Part shown: positions 15,366 through 22,910 of the stretch, piece after piece | Layout of the letters: the number at the start of each line of letters is the position of its first letter | Position numbering within the stretch: position 1 is the first letter of the stretch | From: Fidelibacterota bacterium | GTDB taxonomy: Bacteria; Marinisomatota; Marinisomatia; Marinisomatales; TCS55 | Assembly: GCA_004124535.1 (NCBI GenBank) | Contig: SCKQ01000029.1 | Span: 1-27,599, forward strand | Direction of reading: 5' to 3' | DNA length: 27,599 nucleotides | Made by a program: the position numbers and the translations under genes | Notes under the pieces: generated by a model | What the model saw: only the letters and a program-made list of their open reading frames with translations | Told to the model about the DNA's origin: nothing | Databases searched by the model: none

Positions 15366-16301
15366 GTGAAAATTCCTTTCATTTTATTTTTAATACTTAC
15401 ATTTGCCGTAGCTGAGGTCCGCATAAATGTTGACAGCTTGGTGGTTCGCGAAGACCTTGACAGTGAAGGTCGCAGGTATCTGACGAAAACCAAAATCCCC
15501 TTTCAGGGATTGGTATATGGTGAATATCCTAATGGACAAGTAGAATTTGAAGGATCACTTGAATCTGGTTTACAGCATGGTACCTGGGTATGGTGGTATC
15601 AAACCGGTGAGAAAAAATCAGAAATTACTTTTTCAAATCACTTAAAGCATGGGCAGGGGCAATCGTATTTTAAATCTGGGCATTTGCAGGAATCCGGTAA
15701 TTATCTGGAGGATAAAAAGGAAGGCCTCTGGACACAATTTTATGAATCAAACCAGAAATATTCAGAGATGAATTATAAAAATGATAAATTGCACGGCCGG
15801 TCGACTATTTGGCACGAGAATGGCAGGAAAAACAAGGAAGTATTTTACACCAGAGGAAAGAAACACCAATGGGAGCTTGGCTGGTACGCAGACGGCAGTC
15901 ACCGACTTAAATTATACTGGTACCTGGGATTGCAAGATGGCCAACAGATTGCCTGGTACAATAATGGACAAAAGGAATATCATTATACATTTGATAAAGG
16001 TACCTTGATTGGTGATATTAATGAATGGTATGATAATGGTGGCCAGCGAATCACAGGATCTTTTATCGCAGGGAAACAAACTGGAACCTGGATATGGTAT
16101 TTTCCCAACGGTAATCTAGCGCTGGAAGGAGAGTATGTCGATGGATTCCCAAAAGGTTATTGGCGATCATACTCGGAAGATGGTTTAATGATATATCAAG
16201 AAGAGGAATACGGTGTATGGGTGGAGGAGGAACTGCAATGGTGGAGAGAGGCCTATGCTGGTGCTGCGAACCCCGAGGATATGTCTGTTATTCAATATTA
16301 A
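15366..16301 (+). CDS. Exported MORN-variant repeat protein (MORN_2 / YwqK-like)
   Basis: The 311-residue protein starts at GTG and carries a signal peptide of about 16 residues (MKIPFILFLILTFAVA). From about residue 52 it is made of nine or ten tandem repeats of about 23 residues, pattern [YF]-x-N-G-x-x-x-x-E-x-x-[YF]-x-x-G-x-x-x-G-x-W-x-x-[WY], the MORN_2 variant. Clear units begin YPNGQVEFEG, YQTGEKKSE, FKSGHLQESG, HENGRKNKE, YNNGQKEYH, YDNGGQRIT and FPNGNLALEG. The protein is often called a toxin-antitoxin YwqK antitoxin by homology, but nothing nearby is a toxin and the signal peptide argues for the envelope. The exceptional Trp and Tyr content suggests an extended beta-hairpin stack that may bind glycans or lipids. 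No Shine-Dalgarno is visible. Confidence 0.85.
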   Translation: MKIPFILFLILTFAVAEVRINVDSLVVREDLDSEGRRYLTKTKIPFQGLVYGEYPNGQVEFEGSLESGLQHGTWVWWYQTGEKKSEITFSNHLKHGQGQSYFKSGHLQESGNYLEDKKEGLWTQFYESNQKYSEMNYKNDKLHGRSTIWHENGRKNKEVFYTRGKKHQWELGWYADGSHRLKLYWYLGLQDGQQIAWYNNGQKEYHYTFDKGTLIGDINEWYDNGGQRITGSFIAGKQTGTWIWYFPNGNLALEGEYVDGFPKGYWRSYSEDGLMIYQEEEYGVWVEEELQWWREAYAGAANPEDMSVIQY

Positions 16302-16328
16302 CAAATACGAGGAACTTCATTCAATAAG

Positions 16329-16601
16329 TTGAGCAATATTGTTATTAAACAACTGTCCAGTGATGAAATAAGTAATATGGGAATTTTCAACTGGCCCATC
16401 TGGACCTGTGAGATCTCAGAATTCCCATGGGAATATGATGTGGAAGAATCTTGCCTTCTTTCGGATGGAGAAGTTTTTGTGACTACCGGTTCGGATACAG
16501 TGCACATTAAAGCTGGGGATTTTGTTATTTTTCCAAAAGGATTAACCTGTGTCTGGAAGGTCACTAAACCGATCAGGAAACATTACCAATTCGGTGAATG
16601 A
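16329..16601 (+). CDS. Small cupin-domain protein (cupin_3, COG3450-like)
   Basis: A 90-residue single-cupin protein. It matches the short cupin_3 family from end to end: FNWPIWTCEISEFPWEYD near residues 20-37, the ESCLLSDGEV strand pair, the KAGDFVIFPKGL cupin motif near 61-72, and the C-terminal KPIRKHYQF. The expected metal ligands are few: the first motif has Glu but no HxH pair, as is usual in this subfamily. The TTG start keeps the conserved N-terminal SSDEISNMGIFNWP segment that an ATG at 16377 would remove. GAGGAA at 16309-16314 is 14 bases upstream, rather far. Function is not established for the family; ureidoglycolate-hydrolase-like and stress roles have been suggested. It lies between envelope genes and may belong to the same transcript. 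Confidence 0.85.
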   Translation: MSNIVIKQLSSDEISNMGIFNWPIWTCEISEFPWEYDVEESCLLSDGEVFVTTGSDTVHIKAGDFVIFPKGLTCVWKVTKPIRKHYQFGE

Positions 16602-16630
16602 CTAATATAATATTTACTGCTTGAAAATTT

Positions 16631-17377
16631 ATGCGCGAATCTGTCGCTGAATACCTGGATACGTACGATCCCTTTGTATTATTTGGACCAAGTCATATTG
16701 CAGCGATTATCGTAGCATTATTCCTGGTCATTTTTCTACCCATTTATGCCCGGCAGAAACTCTCCGAGCAGCAGCAACTCATAGTGGGGAGCGTTATTGG
16801 TTATTTGGTGATGAGCAGTTACCTGATATGGGTAATTTTGGAATTAATCGCTGGTACATTTGACGTAAAATTACATTTACCAATCCATCTCTGCCGCTTG
16901 GCCAATTTGCTTATTCCTCTTGTGATGGTCAGACGCAGTTATTTTTTCTATGAAATTCTGTATTTCTGGGGTCTGTCGGGCTTGTTTCAGGCTGTCATTA
17001 CCCCAGATATCGCCGCCGGATTTCCCCATTTTCAATACTGGCGGTTTTGGTTTGCTCATCATGGCATGATCCTGGCCTTGATTTATGCCACCGTTGTTTA
17101 CGATATGCGACCAACAATCGCCAGTGTCTGGAAAGCGATGCTGGCCATGAACATCTTTTTGATCATTGCAATAATAGCCAACCTTTTGCTTGATGCGAAT
17201 TATATCTGGATCTGCGGAAAACCTGTCAACGAATTGGGAGAACATGGGCCGAGTTTATTGGATTATTTGGGACCATGGCCATGGTATATTCTTGCAGCTG
17301 AATTCGTTGCGTTAGCGCATTTCTTGGTATTTTTTGTGCCATTTATTTTTCTGAACAGAGGGGGGAGAGCAATATGA
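16631..17377 (+). CDS. TIGR02206/YwaF-family integral membrane protein
   Basis: The 248-residue polytopic protein has about seven hydrophobic segments. It carries the signatures of the YwaF/TIGR02206 family: FGPSHIAAI near the N-terminus, LPIHLCRLAN near 89-98, a QAVITPDI loop near 119-126, FAHHGMILAL near 139-148, and PSLLDYLGPWPWYIL near 210-224. No biochemical role is established for the family. The gene overlaps the following oligopeptidase gene by four bases (ATGA at 17374-17377), so the two are probably translated together. That pairing raises a link to peptide turnover at the membrane, which is inference only. Confidence 0.88.
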   Translation: MRESVAEYLDTYDPFVLFGPSHIAAIIVALFLVIFLPIYARQKLSEQQQLIVGSVIGYLVMSSYLIWVILELIAGTFDVKLHLPIHLCRLANLLIPLVMVRRSYFFYEILYFWGLSGLFQAVITPDIAAGFPHFQYWRFWFAHHGMILALIYATVVYDMRPTIASVWKAMLAMNIFLIIAIIANLLLDANYIWICGKPVNELGEHGPSLLDYLGPWPWYILAAEFVALAHFLVFFVPFIFLNRGGRAI

Positions 17378-19533
17378 ACCGAAATTTCACGTGGTATGCC
17401 GTAATCGTAATAATAATGGTACTCTACTATTACACAAAACAAACTGAGAGATATGATATGAAACCACCGATCGCACAGCAAAATTCTTATAAGACAGACC
17501 TTAATGGGAAAGAAATGGTTGATTATTACCACTGGATACGTCGAACGGATGAACAAAAATTGGAAAAAAAACCAGATGAACAAACCGTGCAAGTCGTGGA
17601 TTATATAAAAAAAGAAAATGATTACACCCAAGCTCAGCTTAAGCATACGAATAATTTGCAGAAAAAATTATACAATGAAATTGTTGGTCGGATCAAAAAA
17701 GATGACATGTCTGTCCCTTTCTTGTATAATGGTTACTGGTATTATACTCGTTATGAAAAAGGTAGCGAATACCCCATCTATTGCCGCAAGAAAGAATCCT
17801 TGCAAAATCCGGAAGAGGTTATGATCAATGTAAACGATTGGGCGGAAGGGCATGACTATTTTTCATTAACGAATTTATCTGTGAGTCCAGATAATAAATA
17901 CTTGGCATTTGGTGTCGATACGTTGAGCCGTCGCGTCTACACTATTAAAGTGAAAGATCTAGAAACTGGAGAACTATTGACCGATGAACTCCATGGAACG
18001 CAAGGTACTGTGGCCTGGGCGAACGATAATGCAACTTTTTTCTATACGGTAAAAAATGAAATATCGCTGTTATCAGAACATATTGACCGGCATAAACTGG
18101 GTACACCCCAAACAGATGATGTCCGGGTTTACACGGAAAAGGACGATTCATTCTACATTGGTGTTGGTCGTTCAAAATCAGATAAATACATTATCATCTA
18201 CAACAGTAGTACGCTGGTTAGCGATTATCACATCCTAAATGCTAATGACCCGGTAGGGAAATTCAGACAATTCTCCCCCAGGGAAACAGAACATGAATAT
18301 ACAATAGATCACTACAATGATAAGTTTTACATCGTAACCAACTGGAAGGCCATGAATTTTCGATTAATGGAAACACCTGAGAATGCCACAGCAAAACAAA
18401 ACTGGAAGGAAGTAATATCCCATCGCAAAGATGTAATGGTAAGCGGTATCGATGTATTTGCGGATCATCTGGTCATCAGTGAGCGCCGAAATGGTTTGCG
18501 CCAAATTCGGGTAATTGACCAGCACAACGGGAATGAACATTATCTGGATTTTGGTGAAGCAGTCTATTCTGCTTATCCATCTGTGAACCCATCATTTAAT
18601 ACCAATATTCTCAGGTATCAATTTTCTTCGCTGATTACACCCCGATCAACATTTGATTATGATATGGATATGAAGGTATCCACTTTGTTGAAACAGACAG
18701 AGGTAGTTGGCGGGCATGATCCTGAAAACTATCATTCTGAGCGATTATATGCCAGGGTAAGAGATGGGAAAAAAGTCCCTATTTCAATTGTCTATAAGAA
18801 AGGATTTGAAAAAAACGGACAAGGCAACCTGCTATTGTATGCCTATGGGTCATATGGCAGCACAAACGATCCGTCATTTAGTTCAAACCGGCTGAGCCTA
18901 TTGGATCGCGGTTTTGCTTATGCCATTGCCCATATTCGTGGAAGCCAAACGTATGGACGACCTTGGTATGAGGATGGGAAAATGTTTCATAAAATGAATA
19001 CCTTTAATGATTTTGTGGATTGCAGTAAATATTTAATTCAGAATAATTACACTAATCCCGGGCATTTATTTGCCATGGGGGGCAGTGCAGGTGGATTATT
19101 GATGGGTGCCGTTGTCAATTTAGCCCCCGAATTATATCGTGGTGTGATTGCGGCAGTACCATTTGTGGATGTGATCAGTACGATGCTGGATGCCTCAATA
19201 CCACTCACTTCAAATGAATGGGATGAATGGGGCGATCCGAGGAAAAAGGATGAATATGAATACATGATGACATATTCACCGTATGACAACGTATATAATG
19301 CAGCCTATCCCAGTATGCTGGTGACAGCTGGCTATTTTGATTCTCAAGTCCAGTATTGGGAACCGGTAAAATGGGTAGCCAAATTGCGGGATTACAAAGT
19401 TGGTGAAAATGTCTTGTACCTGCATACCAACATGGATGCAGGGCATGGTGGCAAATCGGGTAGATTCCGCCGTTACAAAGAATTGGCCTTGAAATATGCT
19501 TTTATACTTGATTTAGCAGGGATGAAATACTAG
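17374..19533 (+). CDS. ptrB: Membrane-anchored S9A prolyl oligopeptidase, oligopeptidase B-like
   Basis: Serine peptidase that cuts short peptides, in oligopeptidase B after basic residues. The 719-residue protein has the S9A layout: an N-terminal beta-propeller from about residue 40 to 440, starting with the YYHWIRR region, and a C-terminal alpha/beta-hydrolase domain. The triad is S571 in MGGSAGGLLMGA, D656 in AGYFDSQVQYWEP and H691 in DAGHGGKSGR, with family spacing. IRGSQTYGRPWYEDGK, just before, is also diagnostic. Residues 6-20 are hydrophobic with few charges (a YAVIVIIMVLYYY core), suggesting a signal anchor or uncleaved signal peptide, so the enzyme probably faces the periplasm. It starts within the stop of the YwaF-like gene and ends 15 bases before the aldehyde dehydrogenase gene. 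Confidence 0.94.
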   Translation: MNRNFTWYAVIVIIMVLYYYTKQTERYDMKPPIAQQNSYKTDLNGKEMVDYYHWIRRTDEQKLEKKPDEQTVQVVDYIKKENDYTQAQLKHTNNLQKKLYNEIVGRIKKDDMSVPFLYNGYWYYTRYEKGSEYPIYCRKKESLQNPEEVMINVNDWAEGHDYFSLTNLSVSPDNKYLAFGVDTLSRRVYTIKVKDLETGELLTDELHGTQGTVAWANDNATFFYTVKNEISLLSEHIDRHKLGTPQTDDVRVYTEKDDSFYIGVGRSKSDKYIIIYNSSTLVSDYHILNANDPVGKFRQFSPRETEHEYTIDHYNDKFYIVTNWKAMNFRLMETPENATAKQNWKEVISHRKDVMVSGIDVFADHLVISERRNGLRQIRVIDQHNGNEHYLDFGEAVYSAYPSVNPSFNTNILRYQFSSLITPRSTFDYDMDMKVSTLLKQTEVVGGHDPENYHSERLYARVRDGKKVPISIVYKKGFEKNGQGNLLLYAYGSYGSTNDPSFSSNRLSLLDRGFAYAIAHIRGSQTYGRPWYEDGKMFHKMNTFNDFVDCSKYLIQNNYTNPGHLFAMGGSAGGLLMGAVVNLAPELYRGVIAAVPFVDVISTMLDASIPLTSNEWDEWGDPRKKDEYEYMMTYSPYDNVYNAAYPSMLVTAGYFDSQVQYWEPVKWVAKLRDYKVGENVLYLHTNMDAGHGGKSGRFRRYKELALKYAFILDLAGMKY

Positions 19534-19548
19534 TATTTTTTACCTCCC

Positions 19549-20916
19549 ATGACACTTAGATCGGTGAACCCTGCCACAGGGAATACTCTACAATCGTTTG
19601 TAGAAATGACGGAAGATGAAGTTAATGCTATAATAGAATCTGTTCACGGAGCTTTTAATGGATGGCGTAAAACAAGTTTTTCATTTCGCGCAGAACGAAT
19701 GAAAGAAGTAGCGCATCTCTTGCGGGCCAGGAAAGAGGAATTCGGTACCCTGATGACTGAAGAAATGGGTAAACCCTATAAACAGAGTATAGCGGAAGCG
19801 GAAAAATGCGCCTGGGTTTGTGAATATTATGCGGATAATGCAGAAAAATTTTTGGCCAATAAGGATATTGCTACAGAAGCCTCCGACAGTTTTGTGTCCT
19901 ACCAGCCTATTGGTATTGTGCTGGCTGTTATGCCTTGGAATTTTCCATTCTGGCAGGTTTTCCGGTTTGCAGCGCCGGCGCTGATGGCAGGTAATGCCGG
20001 TATTTTAAAACATGCATCCAATGTGCAAGTCTGCGCCCAGGCGATCGAAGATATATTTACTGCTGCAGACTTCCCAGAAAATCTCTTTAAAAACTTAGTG
20101 ATCGGGTCAGATAAGGTTGAAAATGTTATTAAGAATCCGCTGGTAAAAGCAGTGACCCTTACTGGCAGTACTCCTGCCGGCAAGGCTGTAGCCTCATTAG
20201 CTGGTTCAATGCTGAAAAAGACTGTTCTGGAACTGGGAGGAAGCGATCCATATGTAATATTGGAAGATGCAGATCTGGATCAGGCAGTTAACGCCTGTAT
20301 TACTGGAAGAATGCTGAATACAGGCCAAAGTTGTATAGCTGCAAAGCGTTTCATTGTGGTCGAACCATGCCGGCCTGAATTTACCGATAAGGTAGCCAAG
20401 AAGATCAAGAATATGAATATGGGAGATCCGCTTGACCTGACTATTGATATCGGCCCCATGGTCAATATTTCAGCTCGAGATGAATTGCATCAGCAAGTAA
20501 TTGCTAGTCTGGATAAAGGTGCCGTATTAGTAACAGGGGGCATCATTCCTGAACCACCCGGCTCTTTTTATCCGCCCACGCTGCTTGTGGATGTGACTCC
20601 CGGTATGCCCGCTTTTGATGATGAGCTATTCGGCCCGGTTGCCGTAATTATCACAGCCAAAGATGAACAGCAGGCCCTTGAACTTGCCAACCAGACAAAA
20701 TTTGGGCTTGGTGCGGCTGTATTTACCGCGGATGTAAAAAAAGGAAAAAAAATTGCCGTGGAAGTGCTGGAAGCAGGTTCTTGCTTTGTAAATGATTTTG
20801 TGAAATCAGATCCGCGCCTGCCATTTGGCGGTATAAAAGAATCAGGTTATGGTCGTGAATTATCGGAATTTGGTATTCATGAATTTGTAAACATTAAAAC
20901 AGTGGTAATGCAATGA
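19549..20916 (+). CDS. sad: NAD(P)-dependent aldehyde dehydrogenase, succinate-semialdehyde dehydrogenase type (Sad/YneI-like)
   Basis: Oxidises an aldehyde, most likely succinate semialdehyde, to its acid in the cytoplasm. The 455-residue length and sequence blocks match E. coli Sad (YneI) closely from memory: VNPATGN at the start, VMPWNFPFWQVFRFAAPALMAGN with N131, LELGGSDPY with general base E228, and NTGQSCIAAKRF with nucleophile C262. FGGIKESGYGRELSEFGIHEF near the end is typical of the group. The gene begins 15 bases after the oligopeptidase and its stop overlaps the next gene as ATGA (20913-20916). The downstream partners are unrecognised exported proteins, so the operon gives no support for a GABA pathway. 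A broader-specificity aldehyde dehydrogenase is possible. Confidence 0.92.
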   Translation: MTLRSVNPATGNTLQSFVEMTEDEVNAIIESVHGAFNGWRKTSFSFRAERMKEVAHLLRARKEEFGTLMTEEMGKPYKQSIAEAEKCAWVCEYYADNAEKFLANKDIATEASDSFVSYQPIGIVLAVMPWNFPFWQVFRFAAPALMAGNAGILKHASNVQVCAQAIEDIFTAADFPENLFKNLVIGSDKVENVIKNPLVKAVTLTGSTPAGKAVASLAGSMLKKTVLELGGSDPYVILEDADLDQAVNACITGRMLNTGQSCIAAKRFIVVEPCRPEFTDKVAKKIKNMNMGDPLDLTIDIGPMVNISARDELHQQVIASLDKGAVLVTGGIIPEPPGSFYPPTLLVDVTPGMPAFDDELFGPVAVIITAKDEQQALELANQTKFGLGAAVFTADVKKGKKIAVEVLEAGSCFVNDFVKSDPRLPFGGIKESGYGRELSEFGIHEFVNIKTVVMQ

Positions 20917-21356
20917 AACTTGGCACCTGTATTTTATTAATATTTATTACATACTTACCGGCACAGCAAATGGATCGCCTGTTTTGGAATGGTAGTGATT
21001 GGCGCCGGTTAGAGAAATTGGCAGATTATGATCCAGAACTGACCTACATGATGAAGATAGCCTATATAAATGGCGTATTAGATGGCAGGTTATTTTATTA
21101 CCTGAAAGCATGGATAATGGAGCCGGCTTTTGCTGATAGTTTGTATGCCGAAACCGTTGATTATCTTTCACCCAGAGAATTAGTGAAAGTTCTTGATAAT
21201 TTTTACGCTGACCCGATCAATGGTTATATCCCCCTACCTTCAGCAATAATTATCTCTAATATGTTCGGTGAACGGATTCCAATGAATACAATTGACGAAT
21301 ATATACGTCATTCCAAAGAGTGGATTAACCGAATGATCCTCGAACAAAAGCAGTAG
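20913..21356 (+). CDS. Exported protein of unknown function, short paralog of a tandem pair
   Basis: The 147-residue protein has a signal peptide (MKLGTCILLIFITYLPAQQ). The mature part is one domain shared with the next gene: RLFWNGSDWRR near the start, INGVLDGRLFYYLKAW near 53-68, ELVKVLDNFYADP near 89-101 and SAIIISNM near 110-117. Hand alignment to the first 145 residues of the neighbour gives about 54 identities in some 122 positions, roughly 44%. It ends cleanly after this domain, with no barrel extension. Translation is coupled to the aldehyde dehydrogenase through ATGA. I do not recognise the family. The pattern of conserved W, G, D and N with helix-like spacing suggests an alpha-helical periplasmic domain, possibly of the Rap1a-like kind, but that is a guess. 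Confidence 0.7.
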   Translation: MKLGTCILLIFITYLPAQQMDRLFWNGSDWRRLEKLADYDPELTYMMKIAYINGVLDGRLFYYLKAWIMEPAFADSLYAETVDYLSPRELVKVLDNFYADPINGYIPLPSAIIISNMFGERIPMNTIDEYIRHSKEWINRMILEQKQ

Positions 21357-21364
21357 TGTAAACC

Positions 21365-22411
21365 ATGTTCTCCCGCCTATTAATTATAGTGGGATTTGCT
21401 TTTGTATTACTATGTGGCCAGAGGCAAAACCGCATCTTTTGGGATGGCAGCGATTGGAACCGCATTGCGATCCAGATGAATCAAGAGTCTGAATCGATTT
21501 ACCGCGTAAAAGCCGCTCACATTAATGGACTTTTAGATGGAAGATTATATTATTATTTAAAAGCTTGGGAGGTAGAGCCAGTTTTGGCAGAAGATGCCTA
21601 CGATGATCCGCTGGACCTCTTGCGGCACAAAGAATTGATTAAAGCACTGGATAATTTTTATTCCGACCCAAAACATAATACTATTCCAGTTATTTCAGCA
21701 ATTATAATTGCCAACATGCGTATCGGGGGCATTTCCGAACCAGTTGTATACAGATATATTGAGGAAACACGATTCTGGGCCAATAGTATGAAAGCAGATA
21801 TTGATTCAATATCAGTTGAAATCCTTGCAGCAAAACTCGATAAACATTTATCAAAACCGTTTGATATAAGCGAAAAATATGGTCGTGGACCAGATTATGA
21901 ACGCAAACGAGTAGTGTTGAAGCCGAAGTATCCCCAAGCAGCAGATAAAGGTGATAAAGATATGGCCTGGTATATGCGACTACTCCAAGGCTGGAAGTTT
22001 GGTATAACAGGTGGGACTAATCGATGGAGTGCAAGTGACAGCGCTTTTGCATCTGGATCAAGTTTTAATCTTGTAATTAAGACACCGTTGCATTTTACGA
22101 CAGAAAAACTCGAAACTCGCGTTCGCTTGGAAACAGGTAGTATAAAATTCTCAACTGATTTGAAGGGCAGCCAGACTGCCGCATATGTCCAATTCGGATT
22201 ACGGGATTCAAAAATTCCACTAATAAACCGCATGATGTTAGATATTGGAGTGGGCTCCACATTAGGTAACATTTCTTTCAGCAGCGGGTTATTGATCACG
22301 CTAAGGAAGAAGAGGCTAGATCTGATTACTCGCTATGTATCTGCAAGTTCTACACCAGATGCGCAATTACCACCTAATTGGATTTCTATTTCACTGGGGT
22401 TTAATTTTTAA
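21365..22411 (+). CDS. Exported protein: shared unknown domain plus probable outer-membrane C-terminal region
   Basis: The 348-residue protein has a signal peptide (MFSRLLIIVGFAFVLLCGQ; the cysteine is followed by GQ, and a lipobox is not convincing). Residues about 20-145 repeat the domain of the preceding gene (RIFWDGSDWNR, INGLLDGRLYYYLKAW, ELIKALDNFYSDP, SAIIIANM). A charged linker follows (about 145-200). From about 205 the sequence alternates polar and hydrophobic residues (FGITGG, FNLVIKTPLHF, AAYVQFGLRD, LLITLRKKRLDLITRYV) and ends in ISLGFNF with a terminal aromatic, as in outer-membrane beta-barrels, though it has room for perhaps eight strands only. It starts 8 bases after the short paralog and overlaps the convergent gene's stop by 4 bases. 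Function unknown. Confidence 0.7.
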   Translation: MFSRLLIIVGFAFVLLCGQRQNRIFWDGSDWNRIAIQMNQESESIYRVKAAHINGLLDGRLYYYLKAWEVEPVLAEDAYDDPLDLLRHKELIKALDNFYSDPKHNTIPVISAIIIANMRIGGISEPVVYRYIEETRFWANSMKADIDSISVEILAAKLDKHLSKPFDISEKYGRGPDYERKRVVLKPKYPQAADKGDKDMAWYMRLLQGWKFGITGGTNRWSASDSAFASGSSFNLVIKTPLHFTTEKLETRVRLETGSIKFSTDLKGSQTAAYVQFGLRDSKIPLINRMMLDIGVGSTLGNISFSSGLLITLRKKRLDLITRYVSASSTPDAQLPPNWISISLGFNF

Positions 22412-22806
22412 TCGACTCGGTAGAAACCAATGGCCGGGTGGTATGTATATACACGGTAGTCATTGGGGAACCGTACTTTAGCGACATAGAATTCATAGCG
22501 GTCAGGTCGCCGATGGTTTAGCGGAAAGACTTTATCTTTAGAGACTGATTGTTTTGGTTGCAGTACACCATCTGCAGGCTCTAAAAAAGTGATCCGCTTT
22601 TCAGATAATATATCACCTTTGCTATTGATGCGTAATAGAAAACCATCAAGTTCACTGATATTTCGTTGGGAATTATTATCGATTTGAATGACGATGCGGA
22701 TCTGTTTATCATTCATGATTCGTTGACGAATATCGACGGCCAAAAGATCTTTTGGCTCATCGCTATAAAGGGCCGAAAGGAATAAGCAGAATAACAGTAT
22801 ATTCAT
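22408..22806 (-). CDS. Small exported protein of unknown function
   Basis: I start this 132-residue protein at the ATG whose complement is 22804-22806, because it gives a clean signal peptide (MNILLFCLFLSALYS, then DEPKD). An in-frame ATG 48 bases upstream would add 16 residues with RW-R charges ahead of the signal and looks wrong. The mature part alternates beta-prone stretches (IRIVIQIDNNSQ, GFLLRINSKG, RYEFYVAKVRF, YRVYTYHP), like an FxLYD-type or immunoglobulin-like single sandwich. No catalytic motif is visible. It is transcribed away from the site-2 protease gene and converges on the paralog pair, overlapping the second by 4 bases. I do not recognise a family. Confidence 0.62.
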   Translation of the reverse strand: MNILLFCLFLSALYSDEPKDLLAVDIRQRIMNDKQIRIVIQIDNNSQRNISELDGFLLRINSKGDILSEKRITFLEPADGVLQPKQSVSKDKVFPLNHRRPDRYEFYVAKVRFPNDYRVYTYHPAIGFYRVD

Positions 22807-22910
22807 ATGTAAACTTCGCCACCGTATGAGAAAAACAAAAGGAAAACTAATCATTGGGAACCAAATATTTTATCTAACCGTATTATTGAAACAATTATTC
22901 CTTACCGCAC
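22807..22910. promoter_or_regulatory. Divergent intergenic region, small exported protein / site-2 protease
   Basis: The 104 bases between two outward-facing starts must include promoter elements for both. The sequence is AT-rich, and no -35/-10 pair of acceptable spacing stands out on either strand (TTGGGA at 22854 and TATTAT at 22881 are 21 bases apart). No palindrome of note. Confidence 0.3.

Noticed and set aside
15366..16601. Toxin-antitoxin pair formed by the MORN-repeat gene and the small cupin gene
   Set aside because: The MORN protein is exported and the cupin protein matches a metabolic family, so neither looks like a toxin.
21895..22299. Open frame antisense to the second tandem paralog
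   Set aside because: No signal, no domain, and it lies inside the region encoding the barrel-like segment.
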